From: Cyrtodaria siliqua
Taxonomy: Eukaryota; Mollusca; Bivalvia; Adapedonta; Hiatellidae
Assembly: GCA_037043455.1 (NCBI GenBank)
Contig: JAWPHD010010995.1
Span: 16,001-80,000, forward strand
Length of the DNA stretch: 64,000 nt
Reading direction: 5' to 3'
Shown: in pieces, positions 21,143 to 34,122 of the stretch
Numbering within the stretch: the stretch's first letter is position 1
How the letters are laid out: each line of letters begins with the position of its first letter
The notes under the pieces: model-generated
Told to the model about the DNA's origin: nothing
Database searches by the model: none
Seen by the model: only the letters and a program-made list of their open reading frames with translations
Program-made: the position numbers and the translations under genes

Positions 21143-22978
21143 TTAGATTTCCTGAGCTGATCTATTGGGATCACTCTTCGTCCGTCGTCTGTCATACGTC
21201 GTCGTCCGTCGTCGTCGTCAATTTTTCTCGTCGAACGACTTCTCCTCAGAAACTGCTGGGCTAATTTTGACCAAACTTCACGTGGATGATCCTTAGATGA
21301 ATGCTTTTTAGATTTGTTAAAATAAGGTCAGTGCGAAATCTAAGATGGCCGCCATTACCATATATGGACAAAACATTAAAAAATCTTCTTCTCAAGAACC
21401 GCTGGACAGATTTCAACAGTTTTACTTTTAAAATGATCGCCAACGCCTAGACTATCAAGTTTGTTCAAATGAAGTCCCCGGGGTCAAAAATGGCCGTGCT
21501 CCTGGGGTCCAAAGTGTGTATATTTAGATTTTGCATGTTTTTCATATAGACATATAGGAAAAAAACTTTAAAAAATCTTCTTCTCTGACACCACAAGGCA
21601 CAGAGCTCTCATGTATTACATGTAGCATCAGCTTATGGTCCTCTACTAAGTTTGTTCAAATGGTGACCCTGGGTTCAAATTTGTCCCCGCCCCGAGGGTC
21701 AAAGTTTTACATAGACTTATATAGGACAATTTTCTTAAAAATCTTCTTCTCGGAAACTACAAGAGCCAGAGGTTTGATATTTTGCATTTACTATAAGCTT
21801 ATGGTCCTTTACCAATTTTGTTCAAATGGTGACCCTCTGGTCACATTTGGCCCACCCCAAGGGTCACATGTTTTACATAGATATGTATAGGGAAAAACTT
21901 TAAAAATCTTCTTCTCTGAAACTGCAAGAGCCAGAGGTTTGATATTTTGCATTTACTATAAGCTCATGGTCCTTAACCAAGGTTGTTCAAAGGTAACCCT
22001 GGGGTCACATTTGGCCTCGCCTCAAGGGTCACATGTTTTACATAGACATGTATAGGGAAAAACTTAAAAAATCTTCTTCTCCGAAACTGCAAGAGACAGA
22101 GGTTTAATATTTTGCATTTGCTATAAGCTTACGGTCCTCTACAAATTTTGTTCAAATGGTCACCCTGGGGTCACATTTGGCCCTGCCCAGGCAGTTACAG
22201 TTTTACTAGGCTTGTTTAGGAAAAACTGAAAAAAATCTTCTCTGGAACTGCAAGAGCCAGAGGTTTAATATTTTGCATTTGCTATAAGCTTATGGTCCTC
22301 TACCAAGTTTTTTCAAATGGTGACCCTGGTGTCAAATTTGGCTGTGCTCCGGGAGACACAGTTATACATAGACTTATATACAGGGGAAAAACAATCTTCT
22401 CTGAAACTGCAATTTTAGAGCCAGGTTTAATATTTTGCATTTACTATAAGATTATGGTCCTCTACTTAGTTTGTTCAAATGGTGACTCTGGGGTCAAATT
22501 TAACCTGCCCCGTGGGTCACAGTTTTACATAGACTTATATAGGAAACACATTAAAGTCTTCTTCTCTGGAACTACAAAAGCAATAGATTTAATATTTTGC
22601 ATTTACTATACTCTTATGGTCCTTTACCAAGTTTGTTCAAATGGTGACTGTGGGGTCATGTTTTACAAAGACTTGTATAGGGAAAAACTTAAAAAATCGT
22701 CTTCTCTGAAACTACAAAGCTCTCATATATTACATACAGCCCTGGGTTCACATTTGGCCCTGTCCCAGGTGTTACACTCTAGCACCTTCATTTTGTATTT
22801 GATATATACCAAACTTTGTCAGTGTCTTTATATCAATGTTGTTATACACAACAGAGCCCACATTTCTTGAACAATCTGAACCAAACTTGCACAGATTGTA
22901 TATATGACCATAAGATTTCGAAGAAGTTTGATAATGTGCCAGTATTCAGGTGATCGATTTAGGGCCATTTTGGCCCTC
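21143..22978 (-). mobile_element. Family C tandem-monomer element on the minus strand
   Basis: The head at 22978 reads (minus strand) ACAAGAGGGCC-AAAAT-GGCCCT then AAATCGATCACCTGA. The tail at 21143 reads CTCAGGAAATCTAA. Units of 161-165 bp are visible from 'tttgcattta' at about 21781, 21946, 22110, 22272, 22434 and 22595. Open frames up to 192 residues on the plus strand are by-products of the repeat. Confidence 0.7.
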
Positions 22979-23084
22979 TTGTTTTTGCGTATAATCAGAA
23001 CTTGTGTGTGCTTTTTTTCTTGTGTGGCTAGTCACAAAAGCAAATACCCTTGAATCAGTATAACAGGCATTTAAAGCAATAAAA

Positions 23085-23500
23085 AACAAGAGCTGTCGCA
23101 GCTCGACTATTCGATTTTTCAGAGAATAAATTATATAGCCAGTATATACCATCAGAAAACACGGCTAAAACTACGGGGTGGGGGTGGGGGTGTGGTTGCG
23201 GGGGTGTGTGTGGTTGGGTGGCGGGGCGGGTATAGAAACTCGGGCCAATATACAAATTATTGTTAGAATCTAATTTAGGGCAGGGTGTGGAATTTTTATT
23301 TTTATTTTTATCGTTTCAATCAAAAATTGCTGTAATTTTAAAGAAATTTGTGGTCGAAAGGCCGAAAGGCAACTCCAGGAGGGACAGGATGAGAATCTAG
23401 CAAATTTTGTTGTGGCCTCATTTCAGTTTTTTATTGATATTTCATCGGTGTATGGTGGGGTGGGGGTTAGGGACAGAAGGAGGGTAGGTATGGTAAGGGT
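23085..23500 (+). mobile_element. Head of another hairpin-start element (family H), rest unclear
   Basis: ACAAGAGCTGTCGCAGCTCG at 23087 has the common ACAA start and a GAGCTG-TCG-CAGCTC stem. The following GT-rich and AT-rich sequence leads into the 32-bp array. No tail was identified. Confidence 0.45.
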
Positions 23501-23506
23501 GTAAAT

Positions 23507-24800
23507 GGGTTGATTGTGTGGTTATGGGTCTGGTTAATGGGTTCGCTGTGTGGTTAGGGGCCTGGTTAATGGGTTGGCTGTGTGGTTAGGGGCCTGGTTA
23601 ATGGGGTGACAGTGTGGTTAGGGGTCTGGTTAATGGGCTGACTGTGTGGTTAGGGGCCTGGTTAATGGGTTGGTTGTATGGTTAGGAACCTGGTTAATGG
23701 GTTGGCTGTGTGGTTAGGGGCCTGGTTAATGGGTTGACTGTGGCTAGGGGCCTGGTTAATGGGTTGGTTGTGTGGTTAGAGACATGGTTAATCACTTGGC
23801 TGTGTGGTTAGGGGCCTGGTTAATGGGTTGACTGTATGGTAGGGGCCTGGTTAATGGGTTGGATTTGTGGTTAGAGGCCTATTTAATGGGTTGGCTGTGT
23901 GCTTAGGGGCCTGGTTAATTGGGTGGTTGTATGGTTAAGGGTCTGGTTAATGGATTGGTTGTGTGGTTAGGGGCCTATTTAATAGGTTGGCTGTGTGGTT
24001 AGGGGCCTGGTTAATTGGGTGGTTGTATGGTTAAGGGCCTGCTTAATGGATTGGTTGTGTGGTTAGGGGCCTGGTTAATAGGGTGGCTGTGTGGTTAGTG
24101 GCCTGGTTAATGGTGTGGTTGTATGGTTATGGGTCTGGCTAATGGGGTGATTTTGTGGTTAGGGACCTGGTTAATGGGGCATTTATGTGGTTAGGGGCCT
24201 TTCAATGGGTGTCGGATCTTGTTAATGGGGTGGTTGTGTGGTTAGGGGCATGGTTAATGGGTTGGTTGTGTGGTTAGGAACCTGGTTAATGTGTTTGTTG
24301 TGTGGTTATGGGCCTGGTTAATGGGTTGGTTGTGTGGTTAGGGGCCTGGTTAATGGGTTGGTTGTGCAGTTAGGGGCCTGATTAATGGGTTGGCTGTATG
24401 GTTAGGGGCCTGGTTAATGGGGTGGCTGTGTGGTTAGGGGCTTGGTTAATGAATTGGTTCTGTGGTTAGGGGCCTGATTAATGGATTGGTTGTTTGGTTA
24501 GGGGCATGGTTAATGGGTTGGTTGTGTGGATAGAGGCTTGATTAATGGGTTGGTTGTGTGGTATGGGGCTTGGTTAATGGGTTGACAGTGTGGTAAGGGG
24601 CCTGGTTAATAGGTTTGCCGTGTGGATAGGGGCTTTTTAATGGGTTCGTTATGCTGATAGGGGCCTGGTTTATGGGTTGGTTGTGTGGTTAGGGAGCCTG
24701 GTAAATGGGCTGGGTGTGTGGTTAGGGGCCTGGGTAATGGGTTGTGTGTGTTGTGTTGAGTGTGTGTTGAGTGTGTGGTTAGGGGGCCTGGTTAAAATGC
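23507..24800 (+). repeat. 32-bp minisatellite with TTAGGG
   Basis: About 40 degenerate units of 'tggttaggggcctggttaat' plus 'gggttggctgtg'. Every good unit contains TTAGGG, but single and embedded in a longer unit, so this is not telomeric repeat. Confidence 0.9.
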
Positions 24801-25641
24801 TGTGCATATCAGCATGACCCTCATTACAATACATGTGGAATGGAGAGGTGAATGGGTGGGGTAAGATTGTCAGGGTTTCTCGGACACAGATTTTCTGACG
24901 CAATGTTTTGCCAGAGGACAATATGTTTTTAAAACTGCTGAGTCCTCGGGATGCACTCCCGTAAAATTTCTATTTCGGTACTTTTTTACATTTTCAATAG
25001 TTCAGTTAAAATGTTATGTAGGCACTTGTTCAAAATGTGCAAATAAAAGCATGTTATGATGAGCACCTGCTCGATCAATGTCATTCAGCTGCCGATTGTG
25101 CTACGCTTATAAGTTTGTCAAGCATTCAATGGAAATGTACAGAAATTACCGAAGAAAAAATATGTTTAGCTTTGCTAATTAAGTTTGTTCACTGCAAATA
25201 TAACATACTTAAACAATTAAACACAATCTTATTTCATTCTGATAAAAAAAGCGGCATATTGGAGCGTCAAACGTTAGAGAGATTGACATGACACTTCAAA
25301 CCCAACGCGTCTATGATAAAAGTAAGCATGACAGGACAAGCTAAGATAGCTGGAAGCTGGAATTCAATGGGTTAACCATGACAATGGAAAAAGTGGTATG
25401 TCCTGCAATGTTAGACTGGGAAATATTAAAAAATCTTATTTGAAACTACAGAGCTCTGAGTGATATCTAGCATTATAATGATGATGAAGTTTTGGTAAGA
25501 GTTATTTAAACCTGAGACTCCGAAAATCAGGGTTGGGACCCTTAAATAGTTTTTCCAGGAGTCCCTGGAACTCCAAATGAAAAATCCTAGGGAAAAACCT
25601 AGAATGGATGTGGTAACGGAATGTTTAAACCATTTCCCTAC
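24801..25641. other. Intron, nothing recognised
   Basis: Between the 32-bp array and the exon e donor. A plus-strand frame of 84 codons (25037-25291) has no recognisable family and lies antisense to the gene; I do not call it. Confidence 0.4.
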
Positions 25642-25797
25642 CTTTCTCCTTCTCCAGTACTATAGTCAACGCTGCATGTATGGGCGTGTCTCCCTCTGTC
25701 AAGGACAGCAGGGACGTGTCTGCACCTCTGCGAATCAACTCTGACACTACTTTGAAGTGGTCCTCCTTAATTGCACTTCTCAGGGCCATCTGTCCAT
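25642..25797 (-). CDS. TRANK1: TRANK1-like gene, exon e (ankyrin repeat)
   Basis: This 156-nt phase 1 to phase 1 exon encodes about 52 residues. NGQMALRSAIKEDHFKVVS, then LIRRGADTSLLS and GDTPIHAALTIVLEK, is a recognisable ankyrin repeat followed by the start of the next one (TPIHAA). The acceptor is AACAATTACAG|ATGG and the donor AAAG|GTAGGG. The acceptor plus the first ~68 nt of the exon are duplicated 92 bp upstream in the intron. Confidence 0.88.
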
Positions 25798-25922
25798 CTG
25801 TAATTGTTACACAATATGCTATATTGACTACTCAGACATAACTTTGAAGTGGTCCTCCTCAATGGCACTTCTTAGGGCCATCTGTCCATCTGTAATTGTT
25901 ACACAGTATGCTATATTGACTT
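25743..25922 (-). repeat. Duplicated acceptor and start of exon e
   Basis: The intronic copy, 92 bp upstream on the gene strand, repeats AACAATTACAG|ATGGACAGATGG and the next ~50 coding bases (ALRSAI.EDHFKV.SE), then degenerates. The acceptor at 25797 gives the open frame that fits exons d and f. Confidence 0.85.
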
Positions 25923-26202
25923 TGTTTGCTTTCAGGGTTAGGGTAGGTAAGGTAAGTGAGGAAGTGTCGATTCTTACAGATGGCGGGAGGTGTACAGTAC
26001 TGGTTCTACCCAGAAAAAGTGGGTGGTCTGCCTCCAACAAAAGAAAAAACGACCGTCATATATAAAAAAGTAAAACACCATACAAACAAACAAAAATTGT
26101 TTGCCGTCGTTTTGTTTGATTTTTGGACTCATATGATGGTAATAAATTCAAGACACAGCAAGTTATCATTAGTAGGGTAATTTTTATATGCAAAGAAGAC
26201 AA

Positions 26203-27304
26203 GAGGTCACTGACCTCAAGCTCTACTGATAGATTTTGATAGCTAGATCAGCCATGGCAACTTGTGAAGTTTTATGGAAATCGGACCAGCACTCTATGTT
26301 AACAAAGATGGACCAACTACATGTCATGTCACTCATTTTAATAAAGGTTCTAGGTTTTGTGAAAAGTAGAGGCCACATAGTTATAATTTTATCTTTTTCT
26401 AGCTATGGCTGCCATCTTGAATTACCATCCGATTTGGTTTTTACTAAGGACCAACTAGACATCAAGAGCAACACTCCTGTAAAGTTTCATGAAAATCGTC
26501 ACAAGTTTTTCCAGTATAATTCTATATAAACAAAGATGGCCACTACATGTCAAGCAAGGTTCCAAATCAATACCACTTATGGTTTGTGAAAAGTAGTCGC
26601 CACAAACTTGTATTTTTAAAATCTCTTTTTAGCTGTGGTAGCCATCTTGAATTTCCGGCCAACCTGAATTTTTACTTAGGACCAAATAGTGCTAGGACCA
26701 ACTAGACCAACATTCCTGTGAAGTTTCAGGAAAAACCGTCAAGTAATTCATAGGAGTAGTCGCCACAAGTTTTTCCTATATAACTGCATGTAAACAAAGA
26801 TGACAGCTGGCAGCCATGTTCAACGTTGAATCAAAATGATTTTCGACAAGGATCATTATCAATTATAGTTTTCTAGAAGTAGAAGCTATAAAAAAAAATA
26901 TATATCTATTTTTAGCCGTGGGGGCCATCTTGAATTTCCGGCCGACTTGAAATATTTCTAGAATCAACTAGACATCAAGAGCAACATTTCTTTCATAGAA
27001 ATCCGTCAAGTAGTTTCAGAGGAGTAGTCGCTGCAAGTTTTTACTATATAACACTATGTAAACAAAGATGGTCACTGCAGCCATGTTTAAGGTTGAATCA
27101 AAATGATTTTCGATACGGACCAACATCATGCCATGCTGATCATTTTAGAAAAAGTCCCATATCAATATCACTTATAGTTTTCAAAAAGTATTCGCTACAA
27201 ACTTTTTTTTGTAAAAAATTACTTTTAGCTTTGGTGGCCATCTTGAATTTCACATCAATGTACATTTTTGCTAGGATCAACTAGACATCATGGGCAACAT
27301 TTCT
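26203..27304 (+). mobile_element. Family A element, 3'-truncated beside exon d
   Basis: It starts GAGGTCACTGACC after ACAA (stem AGGTC/GACCT), then CAAGCTCTACTGAT. It runs ~320-bp monomers and stops without a tail at '...gggcaacatttctgtt', exactly where the triplicated donor block of exon d begins. Confidence 0.65.
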
Positions 27305-27364
27305 GTTAGAGCCCTGGTACTTACTATCAGAGCCCTAGAACACTATCAGAGCACTGGTACTTAC

Positions 27365-27487
27365 TATCAGAGCCGAGGGTGGCTTGACTGTTCAGCAGAT
27401 TTCCAATGATCTGTAGCTTGAGTTCCTCGGAGGTTTTCAATGTCTGATCTGCGATCACCGGAACCACAGTCAGGGACAAGGCAAACC
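27365..27487 (-). CDS. TRANK1: TRANK1-like gene, exon d
   Basis: This 123-nt phase 1 to phase 1 exon encodes about 41 residues: FALSLTVVPVIADQTLKTSE then LKLQIIGNLLNSQATLGSD. The alternation of helices is ankyrin/TPR-like. The acceptor is TTATTTTCCAG|GG and the donor GATA|GTAAGT. Just past the donor a 21-bp block containing the donor is repeated about three times (27307-27370), giving a second GTAAGT 40 bp away. A truncated repeat element (26203-27304) abuts this edge. Confidence 0.8.
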
Positions 27488-28289
27488 CTGGAAAATAATA
27501 CTTAGCAAAATACGTCTAGTTTTACAAAAACTGAATAGTACATTTTATTTCCTAGTAGTGGTTAATCAGCCAATCAAAAATGATATTAGTTGCTCCCACG
27601 ACTTAGACAGAGCCTAAACAACACAGACAAGAGGTTAGCCTATCATCCCCCTCAGTCTCCTCCTGCCATTCCCACACCCACCACAATCTGCTATACTGTA
27701 TTCCCCCCACACCCACCAAAATCAGTTATACTGTATTCCCCCCACACCAAACACAATCAGTTATACTGTATTCCCCCCACACCAAACACAATCAGTTATA
27801 CTGTATTCCCCCCACACCAAACACAATCAGTTATACTGTATTCCCACTACAGACAAGAGATTAGCCTCTCATCCCCACCTACTGCCATCCCCCCCCCCAA
27901 CCCACCCCTACAGACAAGAGGTTAGCCTCTCAAACCCTACCTCCTACCATTCCCACACCCACCACAATTAGTTATACTGTATTTCCCCTACAGACAAGAG
28001 GTTGCCCTCTCATCCCCCACATCCTGCCATTCCCCCACCCACCACATTCAGTTATACTGTATTCTCCCCACACCCACCACAATCAGTTATACTGTACTGC
28101 CCCCCCCCCCGCCCCCACACACACACATATACACCAACCACAATCAGTTATATTGTATCCAACTACATATAACAGGTTAGCCTTTCATCCCCCACCTCCT
28201 CACATACCCTGTATTCCCCCCACACCCACCACAATTAGTTATACTGTATTCCCCCCCACCAAACCCACCAACCACAATCAGTTATATTG

Positions 28290-28324
<35 letters not shown>

Positions 28325-28965
28325 CCGACGCACACACCTACAGACAAGAGGTTAGCCTCTCATCCCCCACCTCCTGCCATTCCCCCACCCACCACAATCA
28401 GTTATACTGTATTTCTACCAAACCCACCAAAATCAGTTAAACTGTATTCACCACACCCAAAACATCAGTCATACTGTATGTCCCCCACACCCACCACTCT
28501 CAATTATACTGTATTCCTCCCACACCCACCACATCAGTTATATCTCTAAGTGTTATAGTATTGAAAATACGGTCCGGACAAGCATTTTCTATGACAGAGG
28601 TCACAGGTCAAGGTCACAATGACCTTATTTTGGTACGCGACACATCGCTATCCCAAGATGTATTCACATACCAAGTTTGGTATCTCTAAGTGTTATAGTA
28701 TTGAAAATACGGTCCGGTCAAGCATTTTCTATGACAGAGGTCACAGGTCAAGGTCACAGTGACCTTTTTTGGTAGGCGACACACCGCTATCCCAAGATGT
28801 ATCTACATACCAAGTTTGGTATCTCAAAGTCTTAATAGTATTGAAAATATGGCACGGACAATATTTTGGAAGGACGGACGGAAGGAAGGACAAACTGACG
28901 GATGGACGGACAGGGTGCAAACCTATAGTTTTGGGACCGGTGGGGGACTAAAAAAGCTGAAATAC
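27488..28965 (+). repeat. C-rich ~80-bp minisatellite followed by a short 130-bp-unit element
   Basis: 27590-28545 repeats 'acagacaagaggttagcctc', 'ccacccaccacaatcag' and 'ttatactgtattcccc' with a long C run near 28291-28323. From 28551 a two-to-three-copy 130-bp unit ('tctctaagtgttatagtatt', 'ggtcaaggtcac') ends 'cggacggaaggaagg...ggggactaa' at 28951, a CTAA end like the other elements. Confidence 0.75.
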
Positions 28966-29106
28966 CTTTCAGTTGGTCAGACCCAGGGATAGAGCGGTAC
29001 TTCCTGACTAGCGAGTCCAGCTGGCGCCATTTGTTACCGTCGGCAAGGCCCTCTATGATCAGTAGGTAGAACTTGGGCTGGAGCGATGTCAAACATTTTG
29101 GGATCT
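28966..29106 (-). CDS. TRANK1: TRANK1-like gene, exon c
   Basis: This 141-nt phase 1 to phase 1 exon encodes about 47 residues, with segments SLQPKFYLLIIEGLADGNKW and QLDSLVRKYRSIPGSDQLK. The hydrophobic/aromatic helix pair looks like a TPR-like repeat of the TRANK1 N-terminal half. The acceptor is TTTTTTCAG|AGATCC and the donor AAAG|GTATTT. The intron 5' of it (to 49116) is about 20 kb and full of mobile elements. A phase-matched exon could be missed there, but none was seen. Confidence 0.8.
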
Positions 29107-30179
29107 CTGAAAAAATAAGTCACGTGAAAGATGGCTGACACAAGATTGGAATCTACGCAATAAGAATTTGTAAGTTCTCGACGTAAGAATTCCAAATTCT
29201 AGACGTAAGAATCTGTAAGTTTTAGACGTAAGAATCTGAAAGTTTTCAATGTATGAAAATCATTTTGGTTGAAACATATCTAATTTCAAAGATAGGATAA
29301 TATGAACAAAATAGATTGTTTCCACACATTTTTTAGATTGACCAAATCAAGATCGGAATCTACTTAAAAAGAATTTGGAAGTTTAAGAGATGTCAGCATT
29401 TTAAAGGGATACACCGCAATCCTGTTTGGCAAACTCACGGCGTCCGGTTAGTTTTTCTACATTACTTGCGTTTGTTCAATCAATAATGTTAATTATAAGA
29501 ACAGTATACAGCAAACTGTTTTTGAATATTCTCTGGGTTATATTGCACCAATAATATTTTAAACTTATGGTAGAATTTGATGAAAAAAAGGAAACTCAAA
29601 ATTTTATTTAATTTTATGCAAGCAGGTTTAAAGTCAAAATGATACTAGATAAATCCCTCAGTATTTGAACTAAATTTTATCACATAAAATATATGTTATT
29701 TCCATAGACGAGATACAAAGATATGTTCGGGGTCAACGATAAAGTGACATAGATCTAAACAATAATAATGCTACAAAGTCATTTGTAAACAAAGTCAGTG
29801 ATAAAAATAAAGACAATATGATGGGACCATACTTTTATAGGTTATCGGAAATAGTTCTCATGTCAATGAAAAACAAAGTAATTTTGAAATTACGAAATTT
29901 GGAATAATTTTGTTTGGGAATAACAATTGTTTGTGAACACATTTCAGCAGTTTTTAAACAATGACAGAATGGGCAATGCTTGTCAGTTTAAGACGATAGT
30001 CTTCAAAGCAGTATTAGAGCAGTAAAAATACAGTTTTAGGTAAAAGAAATTGGCACAGAAATGGTTTTAACTGATTCTGGTTCCAAAAATTATGGAAAAA
30101 AATATATCCAAAGTCCTCATCTCAAATCACGTGCTCAATATGTTATTTTGGGGCAAAAAGATGTAAAATAATGAAATAA
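29107..30179. other. Intron, mostly single-copy; small 27-bp tandem
   Basis: 29150-29260 has about four copies of 'agacgtaagaatctgtaagt'. The rest is AT-rich and shows no recognisable element. Confidence 0.45.
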
Positions 30180-30183
30180 GAGG

Positions 30184-32138
30184 CCCAAGAGGACCTGTGG
30201 ACGCTCTACTGGCTAATATGGCTCTGATAACATCAATGAAGCGAGTGACTATCGTCTTAAATTTAAGAGGCAAAATAAAGCATTTTTAACTAAATTAAGA
30301 GCCATAACTCTGCCATTACTGGTCCGATCTGGCTAGTTTTCGAACTTGGCCAGTAGAGATAATAAAAATAAAAAATAAATTCAAATATAAAAAAAATAAT
30401 TAAATTTAAAAAAATAAATAATGAAAGGAAACAAGAGGTGACCTTGAAGCTCTACTGATTGATTTTGATTTCAGGAAGTAGTCGCTACAAACTTGTTTTT
30501 TGAAAAATTATTTTTAGCCGTGGCGGCCATCTTGAATTTCCGGCCGACCTGAAATTTTGCTAGGATCAATTAGACATCAAGAGCAACATTCCTGTGAAGT
30601 TTCATGAAAATCCATCAAGTAGTTTCAGAGGAGTAGTCGCTACAAGTTTTCATTATATAACTCTATGTAAATAAAGATGGCCGCTGACAGCCATGTTTAA
30701 CATCGAGTCAAAACGATTTTTGACAAGGACCAACATCATGTCATGCTGATAATTTTAGAAAAAGTCCCATTTCAATATCATTTATAGTTTTCAAGAAGTA
30801 GTCGCTACAAACTTGTATTTTGCAAATCTATTTTTAGCCATGGCGGCCATCTTGAATTTCCGGCCGACCTGAAATTTTGCTAGGATCAATTACACATTAA
30901 GAGCAACATTCCTGTAAAGTTTTATGAAAATCCTCCAAGTAGTTTCAGAGGAGTAGTCGCTACAAGTTTTTACCATATAATTCTATGTAAACAAAGATGG
31001 CCGCTCAGCCATGTTTAACGTCGAATCAAAACGATTTTTGACAAGGACCAACATCATGTCATGCTGATCATTTTAGAAAAAGTCCCATATCAATATCACT
31101 TATAGTTTTCAAGAAGTAGTCGCTACAAACTTGTATTTTGAAAAATTATTTTTAGCCGTGGCGGCCATCTTGAATTTCCGGCTGACCTGAAATTTTGCTA
31201 GAATCAATTAGACATCAAGAGCAACATTCCTGTGAAGTTTCATGAACATCCGTCAAGTAGTTTCAGAGGAGTAGTCGCTACAAGTTTTTATTATAAAACT
31301 CTATGTAAATAAAGATGGCCGCTGGCAGCCATGTTTAATGCCGAATCAAAACGATTTTCGACAAGGACCAACATCACGTCATGCTGATCATTTTAGAAAA
31401 AGTCCCATATCAATATCACTTAGAGTTTTCAAGAAGTAGTCGCTACAAACTTGTATTTTAAAAATCTATTTTTTAACTTTGGCGGCCATCTTGGATTTCA
31501 CATCAACATGAATTTTTGCTAGGATCAACAAGACTTCATGGGCAACATTTCTGTAAAGTTTCATGAATATCCATCCAGTAGTTTCAGAGGAGTAGTCGCT
31601 ACAAATAAAAGTTTACAGACGGACGGACGGACGACGGACGCCGCACCACGGCATAAGCTCTGCTGATCTCTGATCAGTCGAGCTAAAAAGAGTAAAAAAA
31701 TCTGGTAAAGATTGGTAAAGATCCGATGAAAAATGAAGGCCCTATCGTCTAAACGAAGCAAAATATAGCATTTTTAACTGAATCAAGGGCCATAACTCCA
31801 CTGTTACTGGTCCGATCTGGTAAGTTTTCGTACTTATCCAAGCCTTCATTGACACTTACAATCTGGTAAAGATTGGTAAAGATCGGATGAAAAATGGAGG
31901 CCCATTGTCTTAACGAGGCAAAATATAGCATTTTTAACTAAATCAAGGGCCATAACTCCGCTGTTACTGATCCGATCTAGCTGGTTTTCAAACTTGTCCT
32001 AGCTATCATTCACATTAACAATCTGGTAAAGTTTGGTAAAGATCAGATGAAAAACGAAGGCCCTATCATCTTAACGAGACAAAAGTTAACGACGGACGGA
32101 TGGACGACGGACAACTCGGCATCCCATAAGCTCAGTAG
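30184..32138 (+). mobile_element. B/J-type element(s) with a complete family A element inside
   Basis: The head GAGGCCCAAGAGGACC...CGCTCTACTGGC (30184) is followed by one unit, then GGCCAGTAGAGATAA at ~30362. Next is an AT-rich tract, then a family A element 30435-31686 (head shortened to AGGTGACCT, tail CTGATC-TCT-GATCAG, CTAA). Then come J units 160 bp apart ('tagcatttttaact' at 31766 and 31926) and a J tail with AGCTC-AGTA-GAGCT and CTAA at about 32138. Confidence 0.65.
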
Positions 32139-33316
32139 AGCTAAAAAGCTCCTATTTTGGGAATAATTTAAAAAATATATAATTAAACAATAAAAAACAC
32201 AGTTACATAATAAATAATGCTTAGAATGTATGATCATTTTGACCTAATAAATATACAGACCCCCAATTTTGGGATAAAATGGTGAAAAAAAGTGATAAAA
32301 TCACCGATTTCTGGAGATAAAATACTGAAATTAAATCTGTGTAAATATCATATTTTTGTTTTTGTATTTTACTATTGATACTGTTCTCTATCAGATATCT
32401 AAAATCCAATTCACAACTGAAGTTGAAAGTGTACTTGTTTTGAGGTTGAAAGTTTAAGAAAAAATAGGAAAAATATTTCGGGAACATAATTTTATATTGA
32501 TATTTACATATAAGAGGGAGTACATCAGGATTTTTCTAGAAATATCTTAAATTATAAAAATGTTCCAGTTCATGATAAAACACTTATATCAATCAAAAAT
32601 AATGTTAGAACCATTTTGTTAATGTCTAAACTTTGAAAACACTATATAGCTGGGACGGAATCAGACGTAAAATGCTGAAATTAACCCTGGTGCGTCACCT
32701 AGGATAGCACGTATTACTGTGCAGAATGAATTTCTTTGCAAATAAGGGGTCACTTTTAGGCTCACTCATTATGTTTAGGACATTTAGAATAGAAAATATT
32801 AATATTTTCAATTTTCAGTCGGACACCTAGACCCCCATGAAAATCCTGATGTACTTAAATTAAGTAAGATATCTAACTTTTTATAGTAGATCTACTTGTT
32901 TGATCTCACTAAATGTTTTAAGATTGGTCATAACAGTAGATTTGTAGGTAAAACATTTCAGATAATCTCCCTTAAGTAAAATGTGTTTGATTTGATAGAG
33001 TACCTTCCCTTAAAAGTTTGCCGCTCCTTTTGACAACACATGTTTTTGTACTGAGATAAACATCAATTCAGTTAACTGATACACACTTGATGTTATACAG
33101 TTACATAGATGACAAGTATGTATATGTTTGATTTTGAAATAAAACATAATTATAAAGGTAGTAACAGATCTGTGTGCTACTTCATTAAGATTGTTGTTAT
33201 AAATGTGAATCAACACGTATTGACCAGTGCAACTTTAGTATATATCACCATTATACACCCTACGATATATGTCCTCTCCTTTCTGTATCTAAGATTCGGG
33301 TATACTGGTTATAAAT
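32139..33316. other. Intron, nothing recognised
   Basis: AT-rich sequence with no shared repeats, no convincing open frame and no RNA gene seen. Confidence 0.4.
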
Positions 33317-33589
33317 CAGGGGCGGATTCAGGCGAGGGCGCTGGCCACCCCCAACCACAATAAAATCTGAAAATTAATGAAAAAGTGTGCTTTTTTCTAT
33401 TGTTTCTTTTTTGTTGTTAACAGGTCTTTAAGTTGTGCCGCCCCTTCCCTAGTCACCCACCCCTTAAACGCCATAACAGCAACAACTGAGAAGATATAAA
33501 CATGCATGCGAAAAGCGTGTTTTGGTGGTGGATTTTATTGTCAATTTATTTCTGTTTCGCCCCCATATTAAGTCCTGTATCCGCCCCTG
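33317..33589. mobile_element. hAT-like MITE
   Basis: The terminal inverted repeats CAGGGGCGGATTCAG and (reverse) CAGGGGCGGATACAG differ at one base. The termini match the hAT-type CAGGGGCGG start. The 273-bp interior is non-coding. The flanking 8-mers (TTATAAAT/TGAACATT) are not a clear duplication. Confidence 0.65.
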
Positions 33590-34122
33590 TGAACATTCAT
33601 TTTGATTTATATTTGCGCCGGATTTGGGGAAATACTATTTGGTTTAAACTGAGGAGGGATCCGAATCCCCATAAAACTTACTGAGCACATATACGTGTAT
33701 ATAAGGGTAGTGATGGAGGGGGTGGGGGCAAGTCGATGAGGTTGCAACAGACTAAATATAGATATTTGCACCAAGAACAATTTTAGATACACATTTTGTT
33801 ATAAAGTAAATATTTTACAACAATATCCAGATACAATGTAGAGTATTGATTGCCATTCCGACTAAACAAAATATTATAGTCACATTTTTATTCAAATACA
33901 GTTGACAGAAATGGTCTAAGATGTACTAATGGCGCACATCTGTCGATTTTGTGATCAACCCATTTCATCTAGAGAGTATGTAACCTTAAGTGAAAATGGT
34001 GTTGCCGGTATTCTAAATGCTGCAGCGGAACGTAATGACAGCACGATTAATATCAGTAAAGGCGAAAAAGGTGCATAAAGAGTGTCGACGGTTGTATACA
34101 GAACCAAAAAGGATAGAAACAA

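Noticed and set aside
22292..22870. 192-codon plus-strand frame
   Set aside because: Lies wholly in antisense family C monomers; the 'protein' repeats with the 162-bp unit.
23507..24800. Interstitial telomere because of TTAGGG
   Set aside because: TTAGGG occurs once per 32-bp unit, not as a head-to-tail hexamer array.
25037..25291. 84-codon plus-strand frame as a small gene
   Set aside because: No recognisable family, no splice or promoter context, antisense to the host gene intron.
27590..28560. CRISPR-like array or other spaced repeats
   Set aside because: Units are contiguous minisatellite with degenerate C-rich parts; the genome is animal.
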